Assembly: GCA_023248415.1 (NCBI GenBank)
Contig: JAHFEP010000116.1
Location: forward strand, 1 to 8,730
Reading direction: 5' to 3'
DNA length: 8,730 bases
DNA from: Nitrospirota bacterium
Lineage (GTDB): Bacteria; Nitrospirota; CAKKRA01; 9FT-COMBO-42-15
Positions 1 to 7,312 of this stretch are shown in pieces. The position numbers were made by a program, and so were the translations under genes. The notes below the pieces were generated by a model. It worked only from the letters and a program-made list of their open reading frames with translations. It was not told the origin of the DNA and did not search any database. The first letter of the stretch is position 1, and every line of letters begins with the position of its first letter.

Positions 1-79
1 GACACCCTAACTTTACTTTAATCAGGTAGAAAGGGTGATGAGATAGTCCAAGCCTTATGGAAACATAGGGGCATACTTG
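1..79 (+). ncRNA. Group I intron, 3' part (5' part lies outside the window)
   Basis: This is the 3' end of a self-splicing group I intron inside a tRNA gene. A P8 helix is visible: CACCCT (3-8) pairs with AGGGTG (32-37), and an inner 7-bp helix pairs 12-18 with 24-30. Next comes the conserved P7' strand ATAGTCC (43-49). P9 is a perfect 7-bp stem (53-59 with 64-70) closed by a GAAA tetraloop (60-63). The order and the GGTGATGAGATAGTCC stretch closely resemble the tRNA-Ile intron of Azoarcus as I remember it. The last intron base is taken as G79, the expected terminal omega-G, because removing everything up to it leaves a perfect tRNA 3' half. No homing endonuclease is seen in the visible part. 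The 5' half (P1-P7, P3) cannot be assessed. Confidence 0.85.
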
Positions 80-120
80 TAACCACCTTGTCGCTGGTTC
101 GAGTCCGGCCCGGGGAGCCA
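80..120 (+). tRNA. tRNA-Asn(GUU), 3' exon
   Basis: This is the 3' half of a tRNA gene interrupted by the group I intron. It reads TAA (positions 36-38), anticodon-stem strand CCACC (83-87), variable loop TTGTC (88-92), T-stem GCTGG/CCGGC around loop TTCGAGT (93-109), acceptor strand CCGGGGA (110-116), discriminator G117 and an encoded CCA (118-120). Discriminator G, U36 and the GGGGAGCCA end fit bacterial tRNA-Asn, whose anticodon loop is CTGTTAA. The 5' exon, outside the window, should therefore end in GGTGGCTGT. Read contiguously, the bases CTTGTAA look like a Thr(UGU) anticodon loop, but the preceding bases GCATA cannot pair with CCACC, so that reading is rejected. Asn identity is inferred because the anticodon is split. 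Confidence 0.82.
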
Positions 121-131
121 GTAAACCACAT

Positions 132-180
132 AGGGGTAAGATGCTCATGCACTCAATGTAGTGCATGGCATCTTACCCCT
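132..180. terminator. Long hairpin between tRNA-Asn and the convergent operon
   Basis: A near-perfect inverted repeat: 13 bp (132-144 with 168-180), one unpaired T145, then 8 bp (146-153 with 160-167) closing a 6-nt loop. It sits 11 nt after the tRNA CCA end and 87 nt past the stop of the convergent methyltransferase gene, so it could end transcription from both sides. The T-tract on either side is poor (TGTATTATAT on the plus side), so intrinsic termination is plausible but not clear. It could instead be an RNA-processing stem or a small palindromic repeat. Confidence 0.55.
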
Positions 181-266
181 TGTATTATATCAGAAATATA
201 CTTTCAACCATAAGGTCTATTATTCTGTATTCTATAGCGCTATTTTTTTATTTAATGTTGTAAAAG

Positions 267-1595
267 TTATGTTTTTACTAAATCTAATACCCAATCAATA
301 TCAATTATTCCACCGCGTCCTTTTCTATCAAATCTCATATACCGATTTTTGATTTTGTAGCCCCACTTGTTGGTTATTCTAAAACCATTCCGTTCTGCAA
401 TTTTAATTAGAAAGTCAGACGTATTAAAGAAAATGTTGCTTACTGAACTATCACCAACAACCATTATATAATGCCTGCCTTTGTCTAAGCATTTTGATAT
501 TTCCACGAAGTGTTTTTCCATATCTACGAAGTATTTGAATGTAATATAAGCATGTTTATGCCCATTTTTCTTGTCTATTTTAAATACTCTTTGAATCTTG
601 TCGTCCAGTTTTTTAATTTCCATAGTTGTTTCAAATGGCGTATATTCTACAAATTCTTTTTTATAAAAATGTTTTGTACCAATATATTTTTTTTTCTTTT
701 CATTTTGTTTTGGCTGTGTTTGAATGCCAAACAAATCTCCAATCCAAAATAATTCAACCATTTGATTGTAAATATAATCTATAGCTTTGATATAGGGTGG
801 CGAAGTAATTGCCAAGTCAATATTTTGATCTTTCAGTTTTACTTTTAACGAGTCTGTGCTTGATGAACAAATAATCTGATTTCTAAGTTTAGGTGTAATA
901 TTTTCAGAGAACTTAATAATTCGCTCCTTAAACAAATTGAGTTGTAATAGAAAAAGCCTCAATGGTTCTTCAGGAGTTTTAATGTGAGTGTGTGAAACAT
1001 AAGTTTTTTGTGATTCATTATCTGCATAAGAAACACGTCGTATTATAGATGAAAAACATATAATTAAAAGATGCTGGATATCCTTAATACTTTTATTATC
1101 ACCAAATCTTTCAGGTATCTGATCAATGAAAGTCCGGATTATTGAAAGCTTGTTTATCGTTTCTTTAGGAAACCAATGTTCAATCGTTTCGCATTTTGGC
1201 CTAAACTCTCCTCTTTTTTTCTTTTTAACTTCTCTCACAAGCCAGTCTGAAATTTTGTTTAGATCTGAAGTGTTAATATTCGTGGTTTTGACTTTAGCAA
1301 TAAGACATGATAAAGGGTCTACGTCAATACCAATTACATTATGGCCTGTTAAAAGTCCTTCTATTAAAGTTGTTCCAGAGCCACAGAATGGATCTAAAAC
1401 GATCTTCCTTTTTAGTCCTGCTAAATACTTATTGATTGCCCATTTTGGGATATGTGGAATGAATTTAGCCGGATATTTATGAAAACCGTGCGTGTGTGCT
1501 GCTACATTGTTAGTAAATATATTTAATATTGAGCCTTGCTCAATTTTATCAGGAATAAATTCCTTAACAATCAAATAGTCCTGCGATTTAATCAT
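267..1595 (-). CDS. DNA methyltransferase, probably N4-cytosine (SPPY type), second of the pair
   Basis: A 442-residue S-adenosylmethionine-dependent DNA methyltransferase, expected to protect host DNA from the neighbouring HNH endonuclease. Visible motifs in order: HKYPAKF (39-45, motif X region), LDPFCGSGTT (67-76, motif I, SAM binding), GIDVDP (89-94, motif II), a long central region likely to hold target recognition, and TSPPYI (264-269, catalytic motif IV). SPPY is typical of amino-methyltransferases acting on cytosine N4, although adenine N6 cannot be excluded. The SAM-binding part precedes the catalytic part. The start codon overlaps the stop of the upstream methyltransferase gene as ATGA (1592-1595), which indicates translational coupling. 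It is only distantly similar to that partner outside the motifs, so the two probably have different target strands or bases. It is the last gene of the minus-strand operon and looks intact. Confidence 0.88.
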   Translation of the reverse strand: MIKSQDYLIVKEFIPDKIEQGSILNIFTNNVAAHTHGFHKYPAKFIPHIPKWAINKYLAGLKRKIVLDPFCGSGTTLIEGLLTGHNVIGIDVDPLSCLIAKVKTTNINTSDLNKISDWLVREVKKKKRGEFRPKCETIEHWFPKETINKLSIIRTFIDQIPERFGDNKSIKDIQHLLIICFSSIIRRVSYADNESQKTYVSHTHIKTPEEPLRLFLLQLNLFKERIIKFSENITPKLRNQIICSSSTDSLKVKLKDQNIDLAITSPPYIKAIDYIYNQMVELFWIGDLFGIQTQPKQNEKKKKYIGTKHFYKKEFVEYTPFETTMEIKKLDDKIQRVFKIDKKNGHKHAYITFKYFVDMEKHFVEISKCLDKGRHYIMVVGDSSVSNIFFNTSDFLIKIAERNGFRITNKWGYKIKNRYMRFDRKGRGGIIDIDWVLDLVKT

Positions 1596-3028
1596 TTTTC
1601 AAGTAGAACAATACTTTCTCTTAAGTAATTTTTCAGATATTCTAATTCTTGTTTTTGTTGAGAGCTTGTAGTTAAATGTCTTGTTACAAAAATATTTTTT
1701 ACTTTAAAGCCTATTTCTCTTGCTATTGTAGCAATTAAACTATCCGTTGGAATAATTATACCTGAATAAGCAGAATTGCCAACAACAATTCCTATATAGC
1801 CATTTTTAGTTGTTTGTCTGTATAGCTTATTTAAAAGAGTGTACATATCATCAAAATAACCTCTCACGACATTCGGAATATTATTATTCCAAAGTTTTTG
1901 AGGCTCAAAAAGGCTTATAAGATTCTCAAGGTACTCATTCTTATAAGTTATTGGCTTGTGATTTAGCGAATTTGTATTTGAACGAAATCCAGAGTTTCTC
2001 AATTTTCTGAATTCTTCTTTATTAGAAATAAACTCTCCAAGCCAGAGTTCAATTTTATGTATCTCAAAATAGTCAAAGCAGTTACAGTAGGGAGGCGAAA
2101 AGAATGTTAATTCAATTTCATCTGAGAAAAACTTATCGAACTCTAAACAGTTGCCCTTAAAAATACTTGGTTTTTTATCGCAGTTACCATAATCAAATTG
2201 CAAATCAGATAGAATCATTTCAAGACGATTAGAAAGTTTAGTTTTTACAAAGCTGAATTTATTATCAGGAAATTTATCATTCTCCCATTTTTCTTTTTCA
2301 ATGTTTATGTAACCATTAGGAGTTCTCTTGCGGTTTTTATATTTAATTCCATTTCCTTCTTTCTTAATGTTTGAAACATCTTCAATTATTGAAAGCCATG
2401 CAACAAAGAGTGCCATTTTAGTTTTTTCATGCTGAATAGCCGTTATATGTTGTCTAAATTGAAGAAGCGCCTGTAAAATTTCTTGATTAAATACTTTGCC
2501 AGCTAAATCAAAAATGGCCTGAAAATTATCCTTAGATTTTTCAATATCAGTCAACTTTCTTAATTCTTCTTCAATCTGAATGATATCCTCTGATGTGTAT
2601 TGTTCATTTTCAACTTTAGCAACTAAGACAGAAATAGGATTTACATCAATTCCAAATGAATTTAAATTGGCCATGCGTGAAGCCAGAAGGGTGGTTCCAC
2701 TACCTGAGAATGGATCAAAAGCATTTCCTTTTATTCTTAGTTCTTTGATAAAAGCATCTACAAGTTTTAGGGAGTAACCTTCACGATAAGAAAACCATCT
2801 CTGGACTGGTGTTTGATTAGCAAATTGAAAATGTACCTGATTTCTGAAAGACTCGCCATTATAAAACTGGAGAGACCTTTCGAGCTTATTAAATATTTTT
2901 AGCTGCTCTGCCTGTGAATTTTCTAATTCGGCCACAAAAAGATTGTAATTTAATGTTGGTTCAGCAACCACGCTGGCCACTTCAAATTCGTCAAATAATA
3001 TTTTATATGCTAATTCAGTATGTCCCAT
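1592..3028 (-). CDS. DNA methyltransferase, probably N4-cytosine (SPPY type), first of the pair
   Basis: A 478-residue DNA amino-methyltransferase. Motif X-like RWFSYREGYS (77-86) is followed by FDPFSGSGTT (104-113, motif I), GIDVNP (126-131, motif II) and the catalytic motif FFSPPYCN (309-316, motif IV). About 75 extra N-terminal residues without a recognised motif precede the SAM domain. The region between motifs II and IV (about 140-305) is lysine-rich and a candidate for target recognition. It starts 11 nt after the stop of the HNH endonuclease gene and has no clear Shine-Dalgarno site, so its translation probably depends on the upstream gene. Its stop overlaps the next methyltransferase start. 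Paired methyltransferases beside one nuclease are typical of type II systems with an asymmetric site, each enzyme modifying one strand. Base and sequence specificity cannot be read from the sequence. Confidence 0.87.
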   Translation of the reverse strand: MGHTELAYKILFDEFEVASVVAEPTLNYNLFVAELENSQAEQLKIFNKLERSLQFYNGESFRNQVHFQFANQTPVQRWFSYREGYSLKLVDAFIKELRIKGNAFDPFSGSGTTLLASRMANLNSFGIDVNPISVLVAKVENEQYTSEDIIQIEEELRKLTDIEKSKDNFQAIFDLAGKVFNQEILQALLQFRQHITAIQHEKTKMALFVAWLSIIEDVSNIKKEGNGIKYKNRKRTPNGYINIEKEKWENDKFPDNKFSFVKTKLSNRLEMILSDLQFDYGNCDKKPSIFKGNCLEFDKFFSDEIELTFFSPPYCNCFDYFEIHKIELWLGEFISNKEEFRKLRNSGFRSNTNSLNHKPITYKNEYLENLISLFEPQKLWNNNIPNVVRGYFDDMYTLLNKLYRQTTKNGYIGIVVGNSAYSGIIIPTDSLIATIAREIGFKVKNIFVTRHLTTSSQQKQELEYLKNYLRESIVLLEK

Positions 3029-3039
3029 TTTATGTTATT

Positions 3040-4314
3040 TTAGCCTTTAAATCTGTTACTCCTGTGATACTGAATAAATTCGACTAATGGCAACCTCTTA
3101 TCTATTCTATTCTTGATTTGAATGTTTGCACTTGAAATTATAGCAGTCTTAAGATTCTGGTTTGGTATATCATTAAATCTTGTTGATGTAATGATTTTAT
3201 GAGTATCAGTAAGTGAGAAATAACCCTTGTCAAAAGCGATATGACAATGCCTGCATAAACATAGTCCATTTAAGATATGTGCCCTATGTGGAATATTGCC
3301 ATCTTGTGCATTATCGGGTTTAATATGCGCAGCTTCAACAAAGATTTGTCCTATTACATCACAATTCGGAATAGCGCATATGTAATTATATTTCTTTTTT
3401 ATTCTTATAGCCCATGCCGCATTCCTTATCCTTCTAATGCTTTGCGAAAACCTCGAATCACTGCTTAAAATATCAAGCTCTGGTATTTGAATTTCTTCCT
3501 GTTCTGCAACGGCATCAACCAACGGCGCTGTAAAAATTTCATCGGTAATTTGTTCCTCTATATTCTGTTCTTGTGTTACTGCTTCAAAAATAGAACGGAT
3601 TGAGTTTTTAAATGGTGAAATTTCAATTAGTGGGTTTTCTCTTATTGATTGCCAGTCTGCATCGGTTAAAAATGGACTTGGCTCAAAACTCTTAATCTCT
3701 TGAATAAAATCTGGATACTTACCTGTATAAAACAATCTGTCCTGTACATCTTGAAACAGCCCTGAATTTGCAAGATCTTTTTTCCAGTATGAAGCGTTGT
3801 CTCCTACTCTTTGAGTATTACCGTCAACTAATGCTTCAAATTCTCTGAGAGAAATAGAGTTTTGATTATCAAGAATATTCAATAAAAATTTCAAAGGCAT
3901 TTCACCGTTTGCCGGATTTATGCTGTATTGAACCTGTGTATTATTGAAAGCATAAATCGCAAGTGAAATCGTTAGGGTTAATTCATAAACTTTTTGTGCA
4001 GCAGCGTAATTACCGACTGTGTAAAGGTCATTCCAAAGACTGCCCATTCTTGTCCATACAAGCGGGCATTGATTGCCGTCTTTAACAAAGCCGTAACGAA
4101 TCATTGCGCGGATTTTAGTTTGCATCGTAGACGGCTGAATATTAGCTGCTGTTGCAAATTTATACATCTTTTGATTTCCTGCTCTACCACCAGACCATCC
4201 AAAACCAATATATTCAGGCTTTTGACTTTCAAGAACTAATGTCCTGACTGTCAATAATTCTTCAAGATTTGAACTGCTTCTTGAATGAAACCAATCTCCA
4301 TTAATAGATGCCAT
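3040..4314 (-). CDS. HNH-family restriction endonuclease
   Basis: A 424-residue protein with a C-terminal HNH nuclease domain of the HNH_2 type. Zinc or structural cysteines C313 and C318 precede EAAHIKP (H330, first catalytic His). N349 in LNGLCLC and H358 in CRHCHIAFD complete the HNH triad, with C354 and C357 as further metal ligands. The N-terminal part (about 1-110) has a helical, winged-helix-like look (FATAANIQPSTMQTKIRAM) and may bind DNA. The middle (about 215-285) is acidic and probably a linker. Adjacent to two DNA methyltransferase genes in the same operon, it is best read as the cleaving enzyme of a type II restriction system. Type IV action on modified DNA is a less likely alternative, since both methyltransferases look intact. 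The start at 4314 is supported by AGAGGA about 6 nt upstream. The gene lies before its methyltransferases, so toxicity control is a question. Confidence 0.85.
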   Translation of the reverse strand: MASINGDWFHSRSSSNLEELLTVRTLVLESQKPEYIGFGWSGGRAGNQKMYKFATAANIQPSTMQTKIRAMIRYGFVKDGNQCPLVWTRMGSLWNDLYTVGNYAAAQKVYELTLTISLAIYAFNNTQVQYSINPANGEMPLKFLLNILDNQNSISLREFEALVDGNTQRVGDNASYWKKDLANSGLFQDVQDRLFYTGKYPDFIQEIKSFEPSPFLTDADWQSIRENPLIEISPFKNSIRSIFEAVTQEQNIEEQITDEIFTAPLVDAVAEQEEIQIPELDILSSDSRFSQSIRRIRNAAWAIRIKKKYNYICAIPNCDVIGQIFVEAAHIKPDNAQDGNIPHRAHILNGLCLCRHCHIAFDKGYFSLTDTHKIITSTRFNDIPNQNLKTAIISSANIQIKNRIDKRLPLVEFIQYHRSNRFKG

Positions 4315-4422
4315 CTTGTATCCTCTTGTTAATTATTACAACCCATCGCCGTTTATGGTGGTTTTAGGTTTAGCTGTGCTCAATTATTAGACCCATTCCC
4401 TTTATTGTTGTCTGCATTGCTT
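4315..4422 (-). repeat. 108-nt gap in the operon with an imperfect direct repeat
   Basis: This is the only sizeable gap in the minus-strand gene row. Two copies of a roughly 30-bp unit, 4331-4361 and 4382-4410, share AATTATTA, ACCCAT and TTTAT in the same order (24 of 31 aligned columns by eye), with a period of 51 nt. On the coding strand each copy gives TAATAATT, which could serve as a weak -10 element, but I find no matching -35 box. There is no T-tailed hairpin. The gap separates the lexA/MBL cassette from the restriction genes, so it may be a joint between two modules or a site of separate control of the endonuclease gene. Confidence 0.5.
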
Positions 4423-5520
4423 CTACTTCAACTTCTTCAATAAAACTTCAGGCTCTTTTTCTAAATATACTTCTGGCTGTCCACCAGTTCCTTGAAAAAG
4501 TATAAGAATATGGTGTCCATCACGGGTGCTCACAGAATACCGATTTTCTTCCTTCCCCTCGATATAGACTTTTTGACCTTTTGCTCCTTCTGGTGTTTGA
4601 TAAAACGGTTCAACTTCTCCATCGGTATCTGATAGATGCCTCTTTTTAGATATGACGACAAGTCCTGGTTTTTCATCCTTCATCGCTTTGTATAAGTCCT
4701 CCGAAAACCCTGACTTAAGCCCGTGATGCGGAGCGAGCAGAATTGAAAGACCACGATTGTTCAGTAATGATTTCAGCGATGGTTGATCACCTGACATCTC
4801 ATGCCACGTTGGATGTGTGGTATTCTGTCTTCGGTCGAATATGGTATATCGTTTTTCAAGTCCCTCACCTTCATCTAATAGATGCTTGAAAGTATCAGGA
4901 TTCATATCACCTGGGATTAATGCCGTATGAAATCCATGCCGAAAAAAAATTACTATGCTTGTCCCATTCCCATATTCTTGATCTTTGTCAGGATAAATTT
5001 TGCTAACGACAGGAGGTCTCACATAATAGAGGCCATATTCTAGATTCGGAATTGACTTTGGTGATTCATAGCAAATGGTCTGGAGTGGCAGTTTTCGCCC
5101 TTCGTATAGCGATTTATATATTTCCAAATTATTCTCGCTCCCCTTCGGATTCTTAATCCTATTCCAATCAATGGCCTCTGGTTTTGCAGAACCGTTCGGT
5201 TTATCATTTGGGCATGTGTGTAACGATGAATAGAAAAGTGATTTGTCTTTATCAGGGTCGGTTAAGCAACTGATATTAGTAATGTGGTCAGCATGGGGAT
5301 GTGAAATAATTGTCTGTGCAATTCTGCACTTTTTATATTTATCTAAATAGGGAACAATTTTTTCCTTAAGAAACTCTGATGGCTTGAAATCTTCAGAGCT
5401 TCCAAAATCATACATTATTCCTTGGTTAAGTGCAGTGCGGATAAAAATACAAAGCCCACGCCCAACATTGAACACACATATATGACTTTTTTGTGATGAA
5501 ACCCACGAAGGAATATTCAT
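4423..5520 (-). CDS. ComEC-like metallo-beta-lactamase-fold hydrolase (second MBL)
   Basis: A 365-residue MBL-fold protein without signal peptide or membrane segment, so probably cytoplasmic. Metal-binding motif SHPHADH gives H74, H76, D78 and H79, the full HxHxDH set. IPGDMN (D205) and APHHG (H265, H266) supply the later ligands. FNVGRG near the N-terminus and the APHHG ending are typical of the ComEC/Rec2 C-terminal hydrolase branch, whose members act on nucleic acid or nucleotide phosphodiesters; the substrate here is unknown. The C-terminal 90 residues are lysine- and glutamate-rich beta strands. It starts 2 nt after the stop of the membrane-protein gene (TAA CA ATG), so the two are almost certainly co-translated. 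It is a distant relative, not a recent duplicate, of the MBL protein at 6140-7294. Role in defence or stress is inferred from context only. Confidence 0.83.
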   Translation of the reverse strand: MNIPSWVSSQKSHICVFNVGRGLCIFIRTALNQGIMYDFGSSEDFKPSEFLKEKIVPYLDKYKKCRIAQTIISHPHADHITNISCLTDPDKDKSLFYSSLHTCPNDKPNGSAKPEAIDWNRIKNPKGSENNLEIYKSLYEGRKLPLQTICYESPKSIPNLEYGLYYVRPPVVSKIYPDKDQEYGNGTSIVIFFRHGFHTALIPGDMNPDTFKHLLDEGEGLEKRYTIFDRRQNTTHPTWHEMSGDQPSLKSLLNNRGLSILLAPHHGLKSGFSEDLYKAMKDEKPGLVVISKKRHLSDTDGEVEPFYQTPEGAKGQKVYIEGKEENRYSVSTRDGHHILILFQGTGGQPEVYLEKEPEVLLKKLK

Positions 5521-5522
5521 TG

Positions 5523-6143
5523 TTATTCTTTATCCTTTTCCGAAACATCCTTTGATATTGATTTTGACTCTTGCAATTTTAAATATTTAATAGCAATTGC
5601 TATTTGGACGAAAAGAACTAAAAGGCTGACTCCTACCACTGCCAGCCATTTAAAGCTATACAAAGCAAATATAATAAATAGCAAGACTCCAAGAAGCATA
5701 GAATTTAAAGCTCCTATGATATAAGCGAGCCATATTTGAGTGCTTTCACGGCTAAAATAAGGCTGTTTTTCATTTGTATACATACGTGAAATATTTTCAA
5801 ATCCAAGCGGTTTGATGGCTAAAAATAGTTTTCTTTGTTCGTTTATATATCGGGCGACCCTTACATAATAAGAGCGATTAACAAGAACAAGGTAAAACAT
5901 AAATGCTCCAAGAACTAAACCAATTATGAGAGAAATTACAATAGGGACGGCAAGATCTACCTGTAGGTTTGCTTTGAAAAGGCCAAGTGCTGCACCAATA
6001 AGAACAGTATATGCGGTAAACATGAATTTCAGGATATCGAATATCTGAGCATCATAATGCCTCATTTGCTGAAAGCATTGATTAAAATCACGCTCAAGAA
6101 ACTTTAAAGCTTCTTTTTCTTTGTTGTCTATTACTTCACTCAT
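5523..6143 (-). CDS. Four-helix membrane protein of unknown function between two MBL genes
   Basis: A 206-residue protein I do not recognise by name. Four hydrophobic segments are visible: about 38-58, 65-88, 136-162 and 164-187. A charged N-terminal helix (1-37), a 45-residue loop between helices 2 and 3 containing RSYYVRVARYINEQR, and a short charged lysine/glutamate C-tail (about 189-206) complete it. An even number of helices places both ends on the same side, probably the cytoplasm. The layout resembles small membrane effectors of bacterial defence systems (SLATT-type proteins have a comparable helix plan), but no family assignment is certain. The start at 6143 is chosen because its ATG overlaps the upstream TGA as ATGA; an ATG at 6161 would add six residues and overlap the preceding gene by 22 nt. 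Neither has a good ribosome site. Confidence 0.8.
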   Translation of the reverse strand: MSEVIDNKEKEALKFLERDFNQCFQQMRHYDAQIFDILKFMFTAYTVLIGAALGLFKANLQVDLAVPIVISLIIGLVLGAFMFYLVLVNRSYYVRVARYINEQRKLFLAIKPLGFENISRMYTNEKQPYFSRESTQIWLAYIIGALNSMLLGVLLFIIFALYSFKWLAVVGVSLLVLFVQIAIAIKYLKLQESKSISKDVSEKDKE

Positions 6144-7294
6144 AGAGTCTTTATATACCATCCTAAAGCTTCATTATCAAAATAAGTATTGTTATGGGTG
6201 TAATCTTCTGCAAAATCTTTGTGCGTAACAAAAATATCCATTGATTCATCTATCTTGGCTATCAAACAGTTTCCTTGATTATTTGTTATTTTCTCTAATC
6301 TTTTGTTGTTCCATTCACTATGTGCGAGATGTTCCGATTTTGCATTTCCAAAAAAGGTTAGTGTTGGTTTTAAGATATCTAAGAAATCATATGAGCGGTC
6401 AGAATCTCTTCCATGATGCGGTGCAATTAACAAATCTATATTTTTAACATCATTCTCATAATTGCTTAAAATATACTCCCATGTCTTATCGTGAGAATCT
6501 CCAGCAAATAGAATTTTATAATTGCCTGTCCTATACAAGATTACATATGAACAATCGTTATAATCATCGGTCTCCTTTGATAGTCTCACGAGTTCCTTTG
6601 ATGGTGCCAGTATATGTAAGCCATTCCCTCCGATTTTTCCTTGCTCATCCTCGTTATAATACTTACCCTTTGCTCCATTATACACAGTCAGTCTTGTTGT
6701 CTTTATTTTCCCGTCTCTTAGCTTTTTATAAAATTCCCAATCATCAATAGATCTCTGGCTTTTGAATGAATCTATTTCTTTATCATTATTAATATCCCAA
6801 AAGTTGATTGGCTGGAATTCTTCAAAGAAATCTTTTAGCCCATCCATGTGATCCATGTCAGGATGAGTAAGAATGAATCTGAATACGCCGGTGATGTTAT
6901 GTTTCTTTAAATAGATTATGGGGTTGACAGGAGATTCTTTTTGATTGTAATTTACTCGTGATTTTTCTAAAAGGCCTAAGTTGCCTGACGTTCTAAAAAG
7001 ACTTGATAGTCCTAAAGCTGATTGATCGAGGCTACCATAGAAGTTAGATAAGCCTAAAGCAGCATGATTTTCAGGTCTACCTAAAATACTTGGTAGCGCT
7101 AAGCTACTATAAGGATTATTATGAGGTTTCGGTAATACCCCGAACCTCGGCGCTAGTGATTGATATAATGATTTTCCGTATGTATTATTTTCTTTAAAGG
7201 CATTACATACATCAATTACAGTTACTTTTCCATCATTATGTTTTATGAAAGTGCAATCACCTTGTTTCACGTTCAAAAAATGAATAACTGCCAC
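6140..7294 (-). CDS. ComEC-like metallo-beta-lactamase-fold hydrolase with a repeat-bearing insert (first MBL)
   Basis: A 384-residue MBL-fold protein beginning FLNVKQGDC, the usual first strand of ComEC-type hydrolases. The metal motif is THPDMDH (H144, D146, D148, H149), the HxDxDH variant common in ComEC-like proteins. FAGDSHD (D266) and APHHG (H293, H294) provide the remaining ligands. Between the first strands and the metal motif lies an unusual insert (about 47-112) made of four or five degenerate 12-18-residue units starting with L-x-L, rich in Leu, Gly, Ser and Asn. No signal peptide or membrane segment is seen. The start is GTG at 7294, supported by AGGAGG 9 nt upstream; the lexA-like stop lies 18 nt upstream. 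The protein ends in an ATGA overlap with the membrane-protein gene. Substrate and role are unknown. Confidence 0.83.
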   Translation of the reverse strand: MAVIHFLNVKQGDCTFIKHNDGKVTVIDVCNAFKENNTYGKSLYQSLAPRFGVLPKPHNNPYSSLALPSILGRPENHAALGLSNFYGSLDQSALGLSSLFRTSGNLGLLEKSRVNYNQKESPVNPIIYLKKHNITGVFRFILTHPDMDHMDGLKDFFEEFQPINFWDINNDKEIDSFKSQRSIDDWEFYKKLRDGKIKTTRLTVYNGAKGKYYNEDEQGKIGGNGLHILAPSKELVRLSKETDDYNDCSYVILYRTGNYKILFAGDSHDKTWEYILSNYENDVKNIDLLIAPHHGRDSDRSYDFLDILKPTLTFFGNAKSEHLAHSEWNNKRLEKITNNQGNCLIAKIDESMDIFVTHKDFAEDYTHNNTYFDNEALGWYIKTL

Positions 7295-7303
7295 TTCTTA
7301 TTT

Positions 7304-7309
7304 CCTCCT
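7304..7309 (-). promoter_or_regulatory. Strong ribosome binding site deciding a GTG start
   Basis: AGGAGG on the minus strand lies 9 nt before the GTG at 7294 and just after the stop of the LexA-like gene. It is the strongest Shine-Dalgarno sequence of the operon and supports independent, efficient translation of the first MBL gene from the shared transcript. Confidence 0.8.
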
Positions 7310-7312
7310 AAT

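Noticed and set aside
71..120. Intact tRNA-Thr(UGU) 3' half reading CTTGTAA as anticodon loop
   Set aside because: The five bases before the loop (GCATA) do not pair with CCACC, the discriminator is G rather than the usual U or A of tRNA-Thr, and intron helices occupy the place of the 5' half.
63..136. Repeated ACATAGGGG at 63-71 and 128-136 as a possible att or transposon repeat
   Set aside because: Only nine bases match; each copy is part of a separate helix (intron P9 and the hairpin), so a chance match is more likely.
234..251. Palindrome ATAGCGCTAT followed by T residues as an intrinsic terminator
   Set aside because: The palindrome has no room for a loop and the stem is too short; it is also on the wrong strand for the operon.
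161..352. Plus-strand open frame of 63 codons over the operon end
   Set aside because: No ribosome site, starts inside the hairpin and is antisense to the methyltransferase C-terminus; its hydrophobic composition comes from AT-rich DNA.
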